DNA from: an uncultured Muribaculaceae bacterium
GTDB lineage: Bacteria; Bacteroidota; Bacteroidia; Bacteroidales; Muribaculaceae
Assembly (NCBI GenBank): GCA_910578395.1
Contig: CAJTPZ010000003.1
Span: forward strand, 82,012 to 146,011
Direction: 5' to 3'
Length of the DNA: 64,000 nucleotides
How positions within the stretch are numbered: position 1 is the first letter of the stretch; each line of letters opens with the position of its first letter. A program made the translations under genes and the position numbers. The notes under the pieces were generated by a model that saw nothing but the letters and a program-made list of their open reading frames with translations, had not been told where the DNA came from and searched no databases. This document shows positions 44,981-53,053 of the stretch, piece by piece.

Positions 44981-46387
44981 TCAAAATTTAAAGTAGTTTT
45001 TTGCGTTGAAGTAGGAAATGTCGCTAACCATGGCGGCTACACGAGGAAATTCCTGAGCGGGAATAAGGCCGCGCTCTATATCGTGTCCGATCATGTCGCA
45101 AAGAATGCGTCGGAAGTAGGCGTGACGCGGATAGGAGAGGAACGAACGTGAGTCGGTGAGCATACCGATAAAGCGACTAAGCAGACCTTGATTAGAAAGT
45201 GCATTCATCTGGTTTTGCATACCGGAAATATGGTCGTTGAACCACCATCCTGAGCCAAACTGCATCTTTCCGGGAAAACTCCCGTCCTGAAAATTAGCGA
45301 TCATGGCAGCAACCCAGACATTGTCGGCAGGATTCAGGTTGTAAAGAATGGACTTAGCAAGCTGTTCCGACTGGTCGAGTGCATTAAGGAACGATGCAAT
45401 TGCAAAAGCGCATCGATAATCGCCTATTGTGTCGAAACCGGTGTCAGGCCCAAGTACACGAAATGCACGGGTGTTGACGTTGCGCATCGGTCCGAAGTGG
45501 AATTGCTGTACCCATCCGCGTCGGTAGTTCATTCGGCACAGCTCAAGTAGAATAGCTGTCTGCAACTTTTCACTTTGATCCGGCTGGAGTCGGGTGCCTG
45601 ATCTCACGGAGTTGAATATCGCTTTGATTTCAGTATCACTGGCCAAACAGTAGGGGAATGCTGTAAGCCCGTGGTCGGCAAGCCTACAACCGGCAGCGTG
45701 AAAAAAGTCATGGCGTCGTTGCAGTGCCTCAATTAAAGAATCATAATCAACTATATCGATTCCGCTTACTTCGGACAGTCTGTCAAGGTAACTATTGTAG
45801 ACAACAGGATCTCCTATATTCGCTGCATTATCGGGACGCCATGTCGGCAGCACTTTTGTAGAAATGTCTGACTCTTCGATCTGTCGATGATATCGGAGAT
45901 CATCAACAGGGTCATCGGTTGTGCAGACGAGTTCCACATTGTAATGCCGCATGAGTCCTACTGGAGTCATATCGGGCTGGCGAAGCCGCTCGTTACAACG
46001 TTCGAAAATCTCACGTGCCGATTCAGGGTTAAGAACAGTCTCTATTCCAAATGCAGTGGATAGCTCAAGGTGTGTCCAATGGTAAAGAGGATTGCGGAAT
46101 GTACGAGGAACGGTCTCTGCCCATTTCTGGAATTTTTCCCATGGAGAAGCATCTCCAGTTATGTATTTCTCATCTATTCCGTTGGCTCTCATCGCTCTCC
46201 ATTTATAGTGGTCGCCACTGAGCCAAAGGTCGGTGATAGATTCAAAAGGCTTGTTTTCGGCGATCTCTTTTGGCGAGAGATGACAATGGTAATCTATTAT
46301 AGGCAGATTTTCGGAATGCTCATGATAAAGCTTCCTGGCAGTCTCGGTGTAGAGGAGAAAATCGGGGGTAATAAATGGCTTGCTCAT
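44981..46387 (-). CDS. uxaC: glucuronate isomerase
   Basis: UxaC isomerises D-glucuronate to D-fructuronate (and D-galacturonate to D-tagaturonate). It has 468 residues, the family's length. LPIIDYHCHLSPKEIAENKPF near residue 27 contains the HxH metal motif of the amidohydrolase-like barrel. QFHFGPMRNVN and YPRHAYFRRILCDMIG are family hallmarks. It overlaps the exuT stop by four bases. Since tagaturonate reductase (uxaB) and altronate dehydratase (uxaA) are absent here, the operon serves glucuronate rather than galacturonate. Confidence 0.97.
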   Translation of the reverse strand: MSKPFITPDFLLYTETARKLYHEHSENLPIIDYHCHLSPKEIAENKPFESITDLWLSGDHYKWRAMRANGIDEKYITGDASPWEKFQKWAETVPRTFRNPLYHWTHLELSTAFGIETVLNPESAREIFERCNERLRQPDMTPVGLMRHYNVELVCTTDDPVDDLRYHRQIEESDISTKVLPTWRPDNAANIGDPVVYNSYLDRLSEVSGIDIVDYDSLIEALQRRHDFFHAAGCRLADHGLTAFPYCLASDTEIKAIFNSVRSGTRLQPDQSEKLQTAILLELCRMNYRRGWVQQFHFGPMRNVNTRAFRVLGPDTGFDTIGDYRCAFAIASFLNALDQSEQLAKSILYNLNPADNVWVAAMIANFQDGSFPGKMQFGSGWWFNDHISGMQNQMNALSNQGLLSRFIGMLTDSRSFLSYPRHAYFRRILCDMIGHDIERGLIPAQEFPRVAAMVSDISYFNAKNYFKF

Positions 46388-47859
46388 TTCAATACTACGA
46401 GTTTGTAACGAGGAACAAGAATTTTCATGATTGTCCAGCTGAGAAGGTAAGCGAAACCGGCAATAAGGAACACAATCATGTATCCGGCGTTTTTACCTTC
46501 AAATCCGAGGAAGTGAAGTCCTACTCTCTCAGCATAGACAAATAGCTGTCCGGCACCATAGTTGCTGGCAAAGCTTCCGAGACCGCTCGCCAGTCCGGCC
46601 GCTCCAGTCACGCTTGCGATGACATGTTTAGGAAACATGTCGCTGATGACTGTGAATACATTGGCACTCCAGCTCTGATGTGCCGCTGCCATTATGCCGA
46701 TGATAACCACCGGGAACCATAGCGATATCTCGCCGAGTGGCATCACACCTATGCCGACAATAGGAAAAATCGCGTAGATCAGGAGTGCTTTCATTCGTCC
46801 GGCATAAGGATCAAGTTTGTTTTTCTCGATAAAATATGTTGGCAGATAACTTGCCCAAAGCGACAGCATCGAGATAAGATATATTGTAAAGACGGCCATC
46901 ATGCCGGTAAACGATGAAGAAGAGTAACCGTAGATGTCGTTGATGAATGCCGGCGCCCAGAACAAAAGGAACCACCATACGGAATCTGGCAGGAATCTGC
47001 CGAATATGACAGCCCATGTCTGGCGGTAGGTGAATGGACGGAGGAAAGATATTTTTTTCTGCGTGGCAGCATCTGTTTTGACGTTATCGCTGTCGGCGGA
47101 CTCGATTTTTGCATCCTGTTCTATATAGGCAAGCTCTTCAGCGTTTACACGAGGATTTTCTTCAGGCTTGCGGTAAGTGAATACCCAGGCTCCCATCCAA
47201 ATAAATCCGAGCGCACCGATAAGAATGAATGCAGCTTCCCATCCATATTTTTCGGCGAGTGTGGGAATAAGGAACGGAGCTACAAGAGGACCTATCTGCG
47301 CACCGGAATTAAATATGCCTGTGGCAAATCCACGGTCTTTCTTCGGAAAATACTCGGCAGTCGCTTTGATGGAGCAGGGGAAGTTTCCGCCTTCACCCAA
47401 TGAAAGAATACATCGTGCGGCAACAAACAGCCATACACTTACCGATGTTATTGCAAAAGCAGCACCGGATATGTCACTCACAGCCTGAAGGTGCTCCCTG
47501 GCAACATTGAATGAAAGTGTCCACTGTCCAGTGACAATGCCGTCGGTAAGTATTCCGCACAATCCATGGAGGCAAGCACCTAAGGACCATATACCTACTG
47601 CCCATAGATAACCGCGCTTTGTGCCGACCTTATCGACAAAGCGTCCGGTGATCAACATGGCTATTGCATAGACAATAGAGAATACGCCGGTAATGAGTCC
47701 GTAATCGGCATCGGTCCAGTTGAACTCGGGGGCAATAAAGTTTTTCCAAGTAAGAGAGAGTACCTGCCGGTCAAGGTAGTTGACTACGAGGGCAAGCCAA
47801 AGCATTGAACATATTACCCAGCGGTAGTTAGTCATTTTCTGAGTGGCGGTGTCATTCAT
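46384..47859 (-). CDS. exuT: MFS hexuronate transporter
   Basis: A major facilitator superfamily symporter of 491 residues with 12 predicted helices. RWVICSMLWLALVVNYLDRQVLSL opens helix 1 as in anion:cation symporters (ExuT/GudP-like). RFVDKVGTKRGY is the loop 2-3 motif. Two extra segments, around 95-125 and about 230-260, make it longer than the usual 430 residues. It would import glucuronate into the cytoplasm. It starts 15 bases after the eda gene (upstream on this strand). Confidence 0.9.
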   Translation of the reverse strand: MNDTATQKMTNYRWVICSMLWLALVVNYLDRQVLSLTWKNFIAPEFNWTDADYGLITGVFSIVYAIAMLITGRFVDKVGTKRGYLWAVGIWSLGACLHGLCGILTDGIVTGQWTLSFNVAREHLQAVSDISGAAFAITSVSVWLFVAARCILSLGEGGNFPCSIKATAEYFPKKDRGFATGIFNSGAQIGPLVAPFLIPTLAEKYGWEAAFILIGALGFIWMGAWVFTYRKPEENPRVNAEELAYIEQDAKIESADSDNVKTDAATQKKISFLRPFTYRQTWAVIFGRFLPDSVWWFLLFWAPAFINDIYGYSSSSFTGMMAVFTIYLISMLSLWASYLPTYFIEKNKLDPYAGRMKALLIYAIFPIVGIGVMPLGEISLWFPVVIIGIMAAAHQSWSANVFTVISDMFPKHVIASVTGAAGLASGLGSFASNYGAGQLFVYAERVGLHFLGFEGKNAGYMIVFLIAGFAYLLSWTIMKILVPRYKLVVLK

Positions 47860-47873
47860 GGAGGATATTCGTT

Positions 47874-48545
47874 TTAAGGTGTTGTGTATTTCGATATAAT
47901 GGCAAGTGCCTCACGGCATCGGTCGGTGATGTATTGCCAGTCGCAGGCGTTGATGCGGTCTTTGGGAAACAGTTTCGATCCCATGCCTACGCAATAGACC
48001 CCGGCCTTGAACCATGCCGAGAGATTTGCTTCGGTAGGCTCAACTCCGCCTGTTACCATCAGTTTGCTCCAAGGCATAGGCGCCATGATGCTTTTGACGA
48101 AATCAGGACCAAGCACGTCTCCCGGAAAAACCTTGCAGAGCGTGCATCCGGCCTGCTGCGCCACACCGATCTCGGTGACGGTGCCACAGCCGGGTGAATA
48201 AGGTATGCACCGGCGGTTGCACATTGCGGCGATTTCGTTATTGAAAAGCGGCCCGACAATGAAATCGGCTCCGTGCATGATGTAGGATGACGCTGTTGGG
48301 GCGTCGATGACCGATCCAACGCCGAGAGCAAGATCGGGACACTCACGTGCAGTGAATCGACGCAGGACGGAGAATACTTCATCGGCAAAGTCTCCGCGGT
48401 TGGTGAACTCAAAGACGCGCACTCCACCGTCGTAGCATGCCTTGACAACCTTGCATGCCGTATCGGGATCGGCATGATAGAACACGGGTATCATGCGGGT
48501 GCTGCGTATGCGGTCGTAGACCGCAAATGAATCTAATCGTGACAT
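47874..48545 (-). CDS. eda: KDPG aldolase
   Basis: Eda splits 2-keto-3-deoxy-6-phosphogluconate to pyruvate and glyceraldehyde 3-phosphate. It has 223 residues. The Schiff-base lysine is Lys138 in CKVFPGD, and the general-base Glu46 is in GVRVFEFTNRGD. GCGTVTEIG and the phosphate-binding VTGGV are conserved. It follows kdgK by 26 bases, so the two last steps of the pathway are encoded by the first two genes. Confidence 0.95.
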   Translation of the reverse strand: MSRLDSFAVYDRIRSTRMIPVFYHADPDTACKVVKACYDGGVRVFEFTNRGDFADEVFSVLRRFTARECPDLALGVGSVIDAPTASSYIMHGADFIVGPLFNNEIAAMCNRRCIPYSPGCGTVTEIGVAQQAGCTLCKVFPGDVLGPDFVKSIMAPMPWSKLMVTGGVEPTEANLSAWFKAGVYCVGMGSKLFPKDRINACDWQYITDRCREALAIISKYTTP

Positions 48546-48571
48546 ATAGATTTCTGCTGATTACAAGATGA

Positions 48572-49600
48572 TCAACGGCTCACTCTGCCGCTTGAATCGC
48601 CATCGACGAGGCGCTGCACCTCGGATGCCGTGACGAGGTTGAAGTCGCCGTGTATGGTCTGCTTGAGTGCAGACGCGGCTACTGCGAACTCGAGAGCCTT
48701 GTCCATGGGCATGCCTGTGACCAGTCCGTGGATTAATCCGCCGGAGAATGCGTCTCCTCCGCCCACACGGTCGACTATCGGGTCGATATCGTAGCGGCGT
48801 GACTGGTAGAATGTCGTGCCGTCATAGATCATTGCCTTCCATCCATTGTGTGATGCGGAGTATGACTCGCGCAGAGTGGATGCGATATGGCGGAATCCAA
48901 ACTCCGAGGCCATCGCCTTGAATATAGCTTTGTAGCCGTCGGCATTGGTCTTGCCGCCGGTAATGTCGGCGTCGGGTTTGAAGCCGAGGCACAACTCGGC
49001 GTCTTCCTCGTTGCCTATGCACACATCGACATATTTCATAAGTGGCCGCATGACCTCCTGAGCTTTTTCTGGTGTCCAGAGCTTTTTGCGGAAATTAAGG
49101 TCTACAGAGACGGTGACTCCATGCCGACGCGCAGCCTCACATGCTACGCGGGTTATTTCGGCCGCTTTATCAGATATAGCCGGAGTAATTCCACTCCAAT
49201 GGAACCAGTCGGCACCTTGCATGATTTCGTCAAAATCAAAATCGTCAGGATCAGCCTCGGCCATAGATGAGCCAGCACGATCATAGATTATATTTGAAGG
49301 ACGCATTGAAGCTCCGGTCTCGCAGTAATATATACCTACCCGTTTACCTCCTCGTATGATGCGGGAAGTGTCAACTCCCAATCTGCGCATACTGTCGACC
49401 GCAGCCTGCCCGATCTCATGGGAGGGGAGTTTTGAAACAAATACCGCATTATGGCCATAGTTGGCACAACTTACAGCGACATTGGCCTCTCCGCCGCCAA
49501 AAATCAACCGAAAATAGTCTGCCTGAGAAAATCTGAGGAATCCTTCAGGAGAAAGACGCAACATAATCTCGCCAAGAGTGACAACTTTACCCATAGTCAA
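48572..49600 (-). CDS. kdgK: 2-keto-3-deoxygluconate kinase
   Basis: KdgK phosphorylates KDG to KDPG. This PfkB/ribokinase-family protein has 342 residues. GGGEANVAVSCANYGHN (about 34-50) is the N-terminal sugar-binding signature, and VGGGDAFSGGLIHG (about 290-303) carries the catalytic Asp of the anion-hole motif. It is the first gene of the operon kdgK-eda-exuT-uxaC-uxuA-SDR, preceded by a candidate promoter. No regulator gene (such as a GntR or LacI protein) lies next to it. Confidence 0.93.
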   Translation of the reverse strand: MTMGKVVTLGEIMLRLSPEGFLRFSQADYFRLIFGGGEANVAVSCANYGHNAVFVSKLPSHEIGQAAVDSMRRLGVDTSRIIRGGKRVGIYYCETGASMRPSNIIYDRAGSSMAEADPDDFDFDEIMQGADWFHWSGITPAISDKAAEITRVACEAARRHGVTVSVDLNFRKKLWTPEKAQEVMRPLMKYVDVCIGNEEDAELCLGFKPDADITGGKTNADGYKAIFKAMASEFGFRHIASTLRESYSASHNGWKAMIYDGTTFYQSRRYDIDPIVDRVGGGDAFSGGLIHGLVTGMPMDKALEFAVAASALKQTIHGDFNLVTASEVQRLVDGDSSGRVSR

Positions 49601-49633
49601 TGATAAAATAGGGGTTACAATAATCGTGTTTAC

Positions 49634-49641
49634 GCAAATTT
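49634..49641 (-). promoter_or_regulatory. hexuronate operon promoter -7 element
   Basis: The minus strand reads TAAATTTG (TAnnTTTG), 34 bases before the kdgK start. No -33 TTTG lies at the expected distance, which would fit a promoter needing an activator. No clear palindromic operator was seen. Confidence 0.55.
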
Positions 49642-49700
49642 AATGAAACAGGAAGAATAAAAGTTTAGAAATAGGTTAAAGAAAAATATTTCATGATATG

Positions 49701-49732
49701 TTTTGTAAATATGATTTAAAGCCGTAATTTTG
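49701..49732 (+). promoter_or_regulatory. rpsP promoter, full Bacteroidota consensus
   Basis: TTTTG (49701-49705) and TAATTTTG (49725-49732) are separated by 19 bases, an exact -33/-7 pair. The rpsP ATG is 49 bases downstream. Confidence 0.85.
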
Positions 49733-49780
49733 CGCCCGGTAAAGAAAACCATTACAAAACCATAAATTTAAACAAACACA

Positions 49781-50320
49781 ATGGCAACAAAAATCAGATT
49801 GCAGCGTCATGGTCGCAAGAACTATGCGTTCTATCCCATTGTTATCGCCGACAGCAGAGCGCCACGAGATGGCAGATTTATCGAGCGAATTGGCAGTTAC
49901 AATCCTAACACCAATCCCGCTACGGTAACGCTGAATTTCGAAAGGGCTTTGTATTGGGTGAATGTTGGCGCTCAGCCTACAGATACTGTACGTCGTATCC
50001 TTTCTCAGGAAGGCGTGATGCTGATGAAGCATCTTCAGGGCGGTGTGAAGAAAGGCTCGTTTGACGAGGCTGAGGCCCAGAAGCGTTTTGAGGCTTGGAA
50101 AACTTCGAAGCAGGCTCGTATAGATGCCCAGAAGTCAAGCATGGCCGACAAGGCAGAGCAGGCCGCCAAGCAGCGTCATGAGGACGAGGTAGCAAAGAAT
50201 AATGCAAAGGCTGAAGAAGTAGCCAAAAAGAAGGCTGAAATCGCAGCTGCCAAGGCTGAAGCAGAAGCAGCCGCAAATGCAGAGGCTACAGAATCGACCG
50301 AAGAAGCTCCTGCTGAATAA
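49781..50320 (+). CDS. rpsP: 30S ribosomal protein S16 with long C-terminal extension
   Basis: S16 is an early-binding protein of the small ribosomal subunit. The conserved domain covers about 1-85: MATKIRLQRHGRKNYAFYPI, then RDGRFIERIGSYNPN and YWVNVGAQPTDTVRRIL. The protein has 179 residues, twice the usual 80-90, because of a C-terminal tail (about 110-179) of Lys/Ala/Glu, probably an alpha-helical rod with disordered acidic end. Such tails occur in Bacteroidota S16. It is not followed by the usual rimM-trmD; a terminator at 50379-50450 makes it monocistronic. Confidence 0.96.
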   Translation: MATKIRLQRHGRKNYAFYPIVIADSRAPRDGRFIERIGSYNPNTNPATVTLNFERALYWVNVGAQPTDTVRRILSQEGVMLMKHLQGGVKKGSFDEAEAQKRFEAWKTSKQARIDAQKSSMADKAEQAAKQRHEDEVAKNNAKAEEVAKKKAEIAAAKAEAEAAANAEATESTEEAPAE

Positions 50321-50378
50321 AAGTTGTGAGGCTGTTTTTCTGAAAGATGGCAGCCGAATCAAGCATGTAGGAAAAGAA

Positions 50379-50450
50379 AAAACGGCCGGGCGAATGCTTA
50401 TGGACGCTGAGAGGCGTGAATGTGTGAGTTTTCCCGGCCGTTTTCTTTTT
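50379..50450 (+). terminator. terminator after rpsP
   Basis: AAAACGGCCGGG (50379-50390) pairs perfectly with CCCGGCCGTTTT (50433-50444), followed by CTTTTT. The 42-base loop holds a smaller hairpin (GACGC/GCGTG). Confidence 0.85.
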
Positions 50451-50471
50451 GCAATTTGGTCGTCGTGAGGT

Positions 50472-50539
50472 AGGCCGGAGATCATAGGAGATTTCATTGC
50501 TGAAATGGATGATTCTGTAATTCCGCAGGAATCCGGCCT
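50472..50539. other. possible structured RNA, three-way junction
   Basis: In the 266 bases between the rpsP terminator and the next gene, AGGCCGG (50472-50478) pairs with CCGGCCT (50533-50539). Inside lie two hairpins: ATTTCA/TGAAAT (50491-50506, loop TTGC) and ATTCC/GGAAT (50520-50532, loop GCA), the latter abutting the outer stem. No gene is visible in 50451-50716. A TAATTTTC element near 50677 may be the next gene's promoter, which would place this structure outside its leader. Function is unknown, and chance folding is possible. Confidence 0.35.
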
Positions 50540-50716
50540 GAATTCAACCTTCAGAATAAAATGTTTCAAGCTTTTACATGTGATTTATGCAGATGGGAGA
50601 GTGCGGTATTTTACAGTTCTCTCATAGCATTGTAGAAGTCTGTGAAAAATACAGCAATAGCTGAATAATACTATATAATTTTCGATAATATCATTTACCT
50701 GTTCAATTGTAGTAAA

Positions 50717-51589
50717 ATGAACGAAGATCTACAGGAACTTATAGCAAAATTGGTCTATAAAACAACGGATGAGACCGGTTGGGCTCCACAGAATAAACTT
50801 GGACAACATCTTGCCCGCATCGGGCGGTCGGTCAAGGAGCTTGGCTACGAAAAAATGAGCGGCTTTTTTCAGGATCATACTGATCGTTTTCAGGTGGAAA
50901 AGGATGAGCATGGTCTGCCTATCGTGAAACTGCTTGGAGAGGCTCCCGCAATGGGAGGGCTTGATGAAGAGGAAATGATGCGCCCGGGTTATTTCCGTGG
51001 TCCGCGTCCTCAGATGCAGCCACGTATGCCGCGTTATCAGCAGGGGGGATATATGAAACCGTCGTATGGAATGGGACAGCAAGGATATAACGCTTACGGA
51101 ATGAATTTCCGCAGAGGTATGTACAATGATCAGCGACATGACATGTACAACAAGCGGCGTCCTGAGCAGCTCTCACTTTTCCGTTGGGCTTTTTTCCCCG
51201 ACCGTGAGGAATGGCTGCAAATGCTGGCTGATCTTGCAATGCCACAGGTATGGCAATATGAGGTTGCCGATGAGCAGCATCCAAATCCAGCGCTTTTTGA
51301 CTATCTGAGAGATGTGTTCCGTCGCTTGCAGCTTGAGGGCAAAGTGCTCGAAAGCCATGCAGAGGGTCTCGCATTATTTAATACCGGTCTTGTAGACAGG
51401 GAAGAACAGCGTCCGATATACGCTGTATTCGGCCGTAATCCTAACCGCAACCGTCAGCCTTGGCTTTTTCAGGAATTCTTCCTGTCGAGCGCTCCGCTTC
51501 TTGCCATGGCATCACAGGCCCATGTATCGGATGACATCTGCGATTCCGAGTATGCTGAGGATATTGACGAAACAGACGAGGTAGAATAA
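50717..51589 (+). CDS. OST-HTH/LOTUS-like plus DUF3825-like protein with RGG/Tyr-rich linker
   Basis: The protein has 290 residues and no signal peptide. Residues 1-72 resemble an OST-HTH (LOTUS) domain, a winged-helix predicted to bind RNA: GWAPQNKLGQHLARIG, GYEKMSGFFQDHTDRFQVEKDE, LPIVKL. Residues about 88-150 form a low-complexity linker rich in Arg, Gly, Tyr, Met, Gln and Pro, surely disordered. Residues about 151-270 (LFRWAFFPDREEWLQMLADLAM onward) resemble DUF3825, found in other bacterial OST-HTH proteins. The acidic tail is disordered. An RNA-binding regulatory role is inferred. It is flanked by rpsP and panC but has its own gaps on both sides, so it is probably monocistronic. Confidence 0.7.
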   Translation: MNEDLQELIAKLVYKTTDETGWAPQNKLGQHLARIGRSVKELGYEKMSGFFQDHTDRFQVEKDEHGLPIVKLLGEAPAMGGLDEEEMMRPGYFRGPRPQMQPRMPRYQQGGYMKPSYGMGQQGYNAYGMNFRRGMYNDQRHDMYNKRRPEQLSLFRWAFFPDREEWLQMLADLAMPQVWQYEVADEQHPNPALFDYLRDVFRRLQLEGKVLESHAEGLALFNTGLVDREEQRPIYAVFGRNPNRNRQPWLFQEFFLSSAPLLAMASQAHVSDDICDSEYAEDIDETDEVE

Positions 51590-51612
51590 ATCCCGGTAAC
51601 CCTAAAAATATG

Positions 51613-51659
51613 CAAAGGGGATGAACATGTGGTGTAACTCCGCGGTGTCATCCCTTTTG
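51613..51659 (+). terminator. hairpin after the OST-HTH gene
   Basis: CAAAGGGGATGA (51613-51624) pairs with TCATCCCTTTTG (51648-51659), 12 bp with one G-U. The T-run lies within the 3' arm; no long T-tract follows, so strength is uncertain. Confidence 0.55.
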
Positions 51660-51706
51660 GCATTCATGAATATAGCCGTTATGAGTGGCAAGTGTCAATT
51701 TCTCCA

Positions 51707-51760
51707 TTGCACTCATCTTCTTTTTTATTAAATTTGTCAACCGTGAGGATTGCCAAATAG
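51707..51760 (+). promoter_or_regulatory. panC promoter with two-block motif shared with gyrB
   Basis: TTG at 51707-51709 and TAAATTTG at 51729-51736 are 19 bases apart. The -7 lies within TTTTTATTAAATTTGT (51722-51737), and ATTGCCAAATAG follows at 51749-51760. Both blocks are identical to those before gyrB. The panC ATG is at 51779. Confidence 0.7.
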
Positions 51761-51778
51761 CGTCCTAAAGATAGAATA

Positions 51779-52642
51779 ATGAAAATAATCAGAACCGTTG
51801 GCGATTTGCGCAAATATGTCGTTGATGCTCATGACTCAGGAAAGAGTATAGGGCTTGTACCGACTATGGGAGCGCTTCATGCCGGTCACATGTCTCTGAT
51901 GCATAAAGCACGTAAAGAGAACGATGTGGTTGTAGCAAGTGTGTTTGTGAATCCTACACAATTCAACAATGCGCAGGATCTGAAAACTTATCCACGCACG
52001 GAGTCTGCTGATGTCGCGCTTCTTGAAGATGCCGGTGTTGATGCAGCGTTTATACCGAGTGTCGAGGAAGTTTACCCAGAACCCGACACCCGGGTGTTTG
52101 ACCTCGGAAAAGTAGCGGAAGTCATGGAGGGTAAGATGCGGCCTGGACACTTTAACGGTGTGGCTCAAATCGTGAGCAAGCTGTTTGGGTGGGTTAGCCC
52201 TGACCGGGCATATTTTGGAGAAAAGGATTTTCAACAGATCGCTGTCATCAAAAAAATGGTGCAGCTCGAGGGTTTCGACATAGAGATTGTTGATTGCCCG
52301 ATCTGTCGTCATGACGATGGTCTGGCTATGAGCAGCCGTAATGTACGTCTGACCGAGGAGCAACGTTCCATAGCGCCAAAAATCCACAAGGTATTGACAG
52401 ATAGCCTGAAGTGGGCAGAAGAACATTCGCCGCAGGAAGTTAAACAGATGGTTGCGGATACTCTCAATGGAGTTGAATGGCTCGAAACGGAGTATTATGA
52501 GATTGTTGACTCTCTGTCGATGCAGCCTATTGAAAAGTGGGAGGATGTCGACAAGAAATCGGGAGCTGTAGCTGTCGGTTGTGTGACCGTCTATTGTGGC
52601 GATGTGAGACTTATCGACAACATAAAGTACGTAAACAAATAA
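51779..52642 (+). CDS. panC: pantothenate synthetase
   Basis: PanC joins D-pantoate and beta-alanine with ATP to make pantothenate. It has 287 residues. LVPTMGALHAGHMSLM (about 26-41) carries the HxGH-type nucleotide motif. FVNPTQFNN and the KMSKS-like MSSRNVRL region complete the adenylate-forming site, and the family motif FGEKDFQQ lies between. It is followed 55 bases later by panD, which makes beta-alanine, so both branches' final steps are cotranscribed. Confidence 0.97.
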   Translation: MKIIRTVGDLRKYVVDAHDSGKSIGLVPTMGALHAGHMSLMHKARKENDVVVASVFVNPTQFNNAQDLKTYPRTESADVALLEDAGVDAAFIPSVEEVYPEPDTRVFDLGKVAEVMEGKMRPGHFNGVAQIVSKLFGWVSPDRAYFGEKDFQQIAVIKKMVQLEGFDIEIVDCPICRHDDGLAMSSRNVRLTEEQRSIAPKIHKVLTDSLKWAEEHSPQEVKQMVADTLNGVEWLETEYYEIVDSLSMQPIEKWEDVDKKSGAVAVGCVTVYCGDVRLIDNIKYVNK

Positions 52643-52697
52643 AAAGATTATCCGGAACCCCGCCGGGGAAATTCCGGTATAAAACAAAGCAGCAATC

Positions 52698-53048
52698 ATG
52701 CAGATTCAGTTGCTCAAATCAAAGATTCACCGTGTGACGGTGACAGACGCATGTCTGGACTATATAGGCAGTATCACTATAGATGCCGACCTGATGGATG
52801 CGGCAGGCATACTGCCTGGCGAGCGTGTCTACATTGTGAATAATAACAACGGAGAGCGCTTTGACACATATACGATCGCTGGAGAACGCGGAACCGGAAC
52901 AATATGTCTGAACGGCGCAGCGGCCCGAAAGGTACAGCGAGGAGATATAGTGATCATATTAAGCTATGTGTCTCTTACTCCGGAGGAGGCTAAAAGCTGG
53001 GAGCCTAAAGTGATTTTCCCCGATACTGCAACAAACCGCCTTAAATAA
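52698..53048 (+). CDS. panD: aspartate 1-decarboxylase (pyruvoyl-dependent)
   Basis: PanD makes beta-alanine from aspartate for pantothenate synthesis. The 116-residue proenzyme cleaves itself between Gly24 and Ser25 (in DYIGSITID), and the new N-terminal Ser becomes the pyruvoyl group. Lys9 in LLKSKIHR and NGAAARKVQRGDIVII are conserved. The length and motif positions are normal. ffh follows after five bases, so panC-panD-ffh-folD and later genes may form a long transcript. Confidence 0.97.
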   Translation: MQIQLLKSKIHRVTVTDACLDYIGSITIDADLMDAAGILPGERVYIVNNNNGERFDTYTIAGERGTGTICLNGAAARKVQRGDIVIILSYVSLTPEEAKSWEPKVIFPDTATNRLK

Positions 53049-53053
53049 CAGAA

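Noticed and set aside
50717..51589. QLSLF at residues 151-155 of the OST-HTH protein as a sliding-clamp binding motif
   Set aside because: It matches the pentapeptide but sits at the start of the DUF3825-like domain, not in a tail or loop, and continues into a conserved hydrophobic strand; likely coincidence.
51836..52699. 287-codon open frame on the minus strand opposite panC
   Set aside because: It lies wholly over the clear panC gene, its translation has no family features, and it is the usual shadow frame of a coding strand rich in certain codons.
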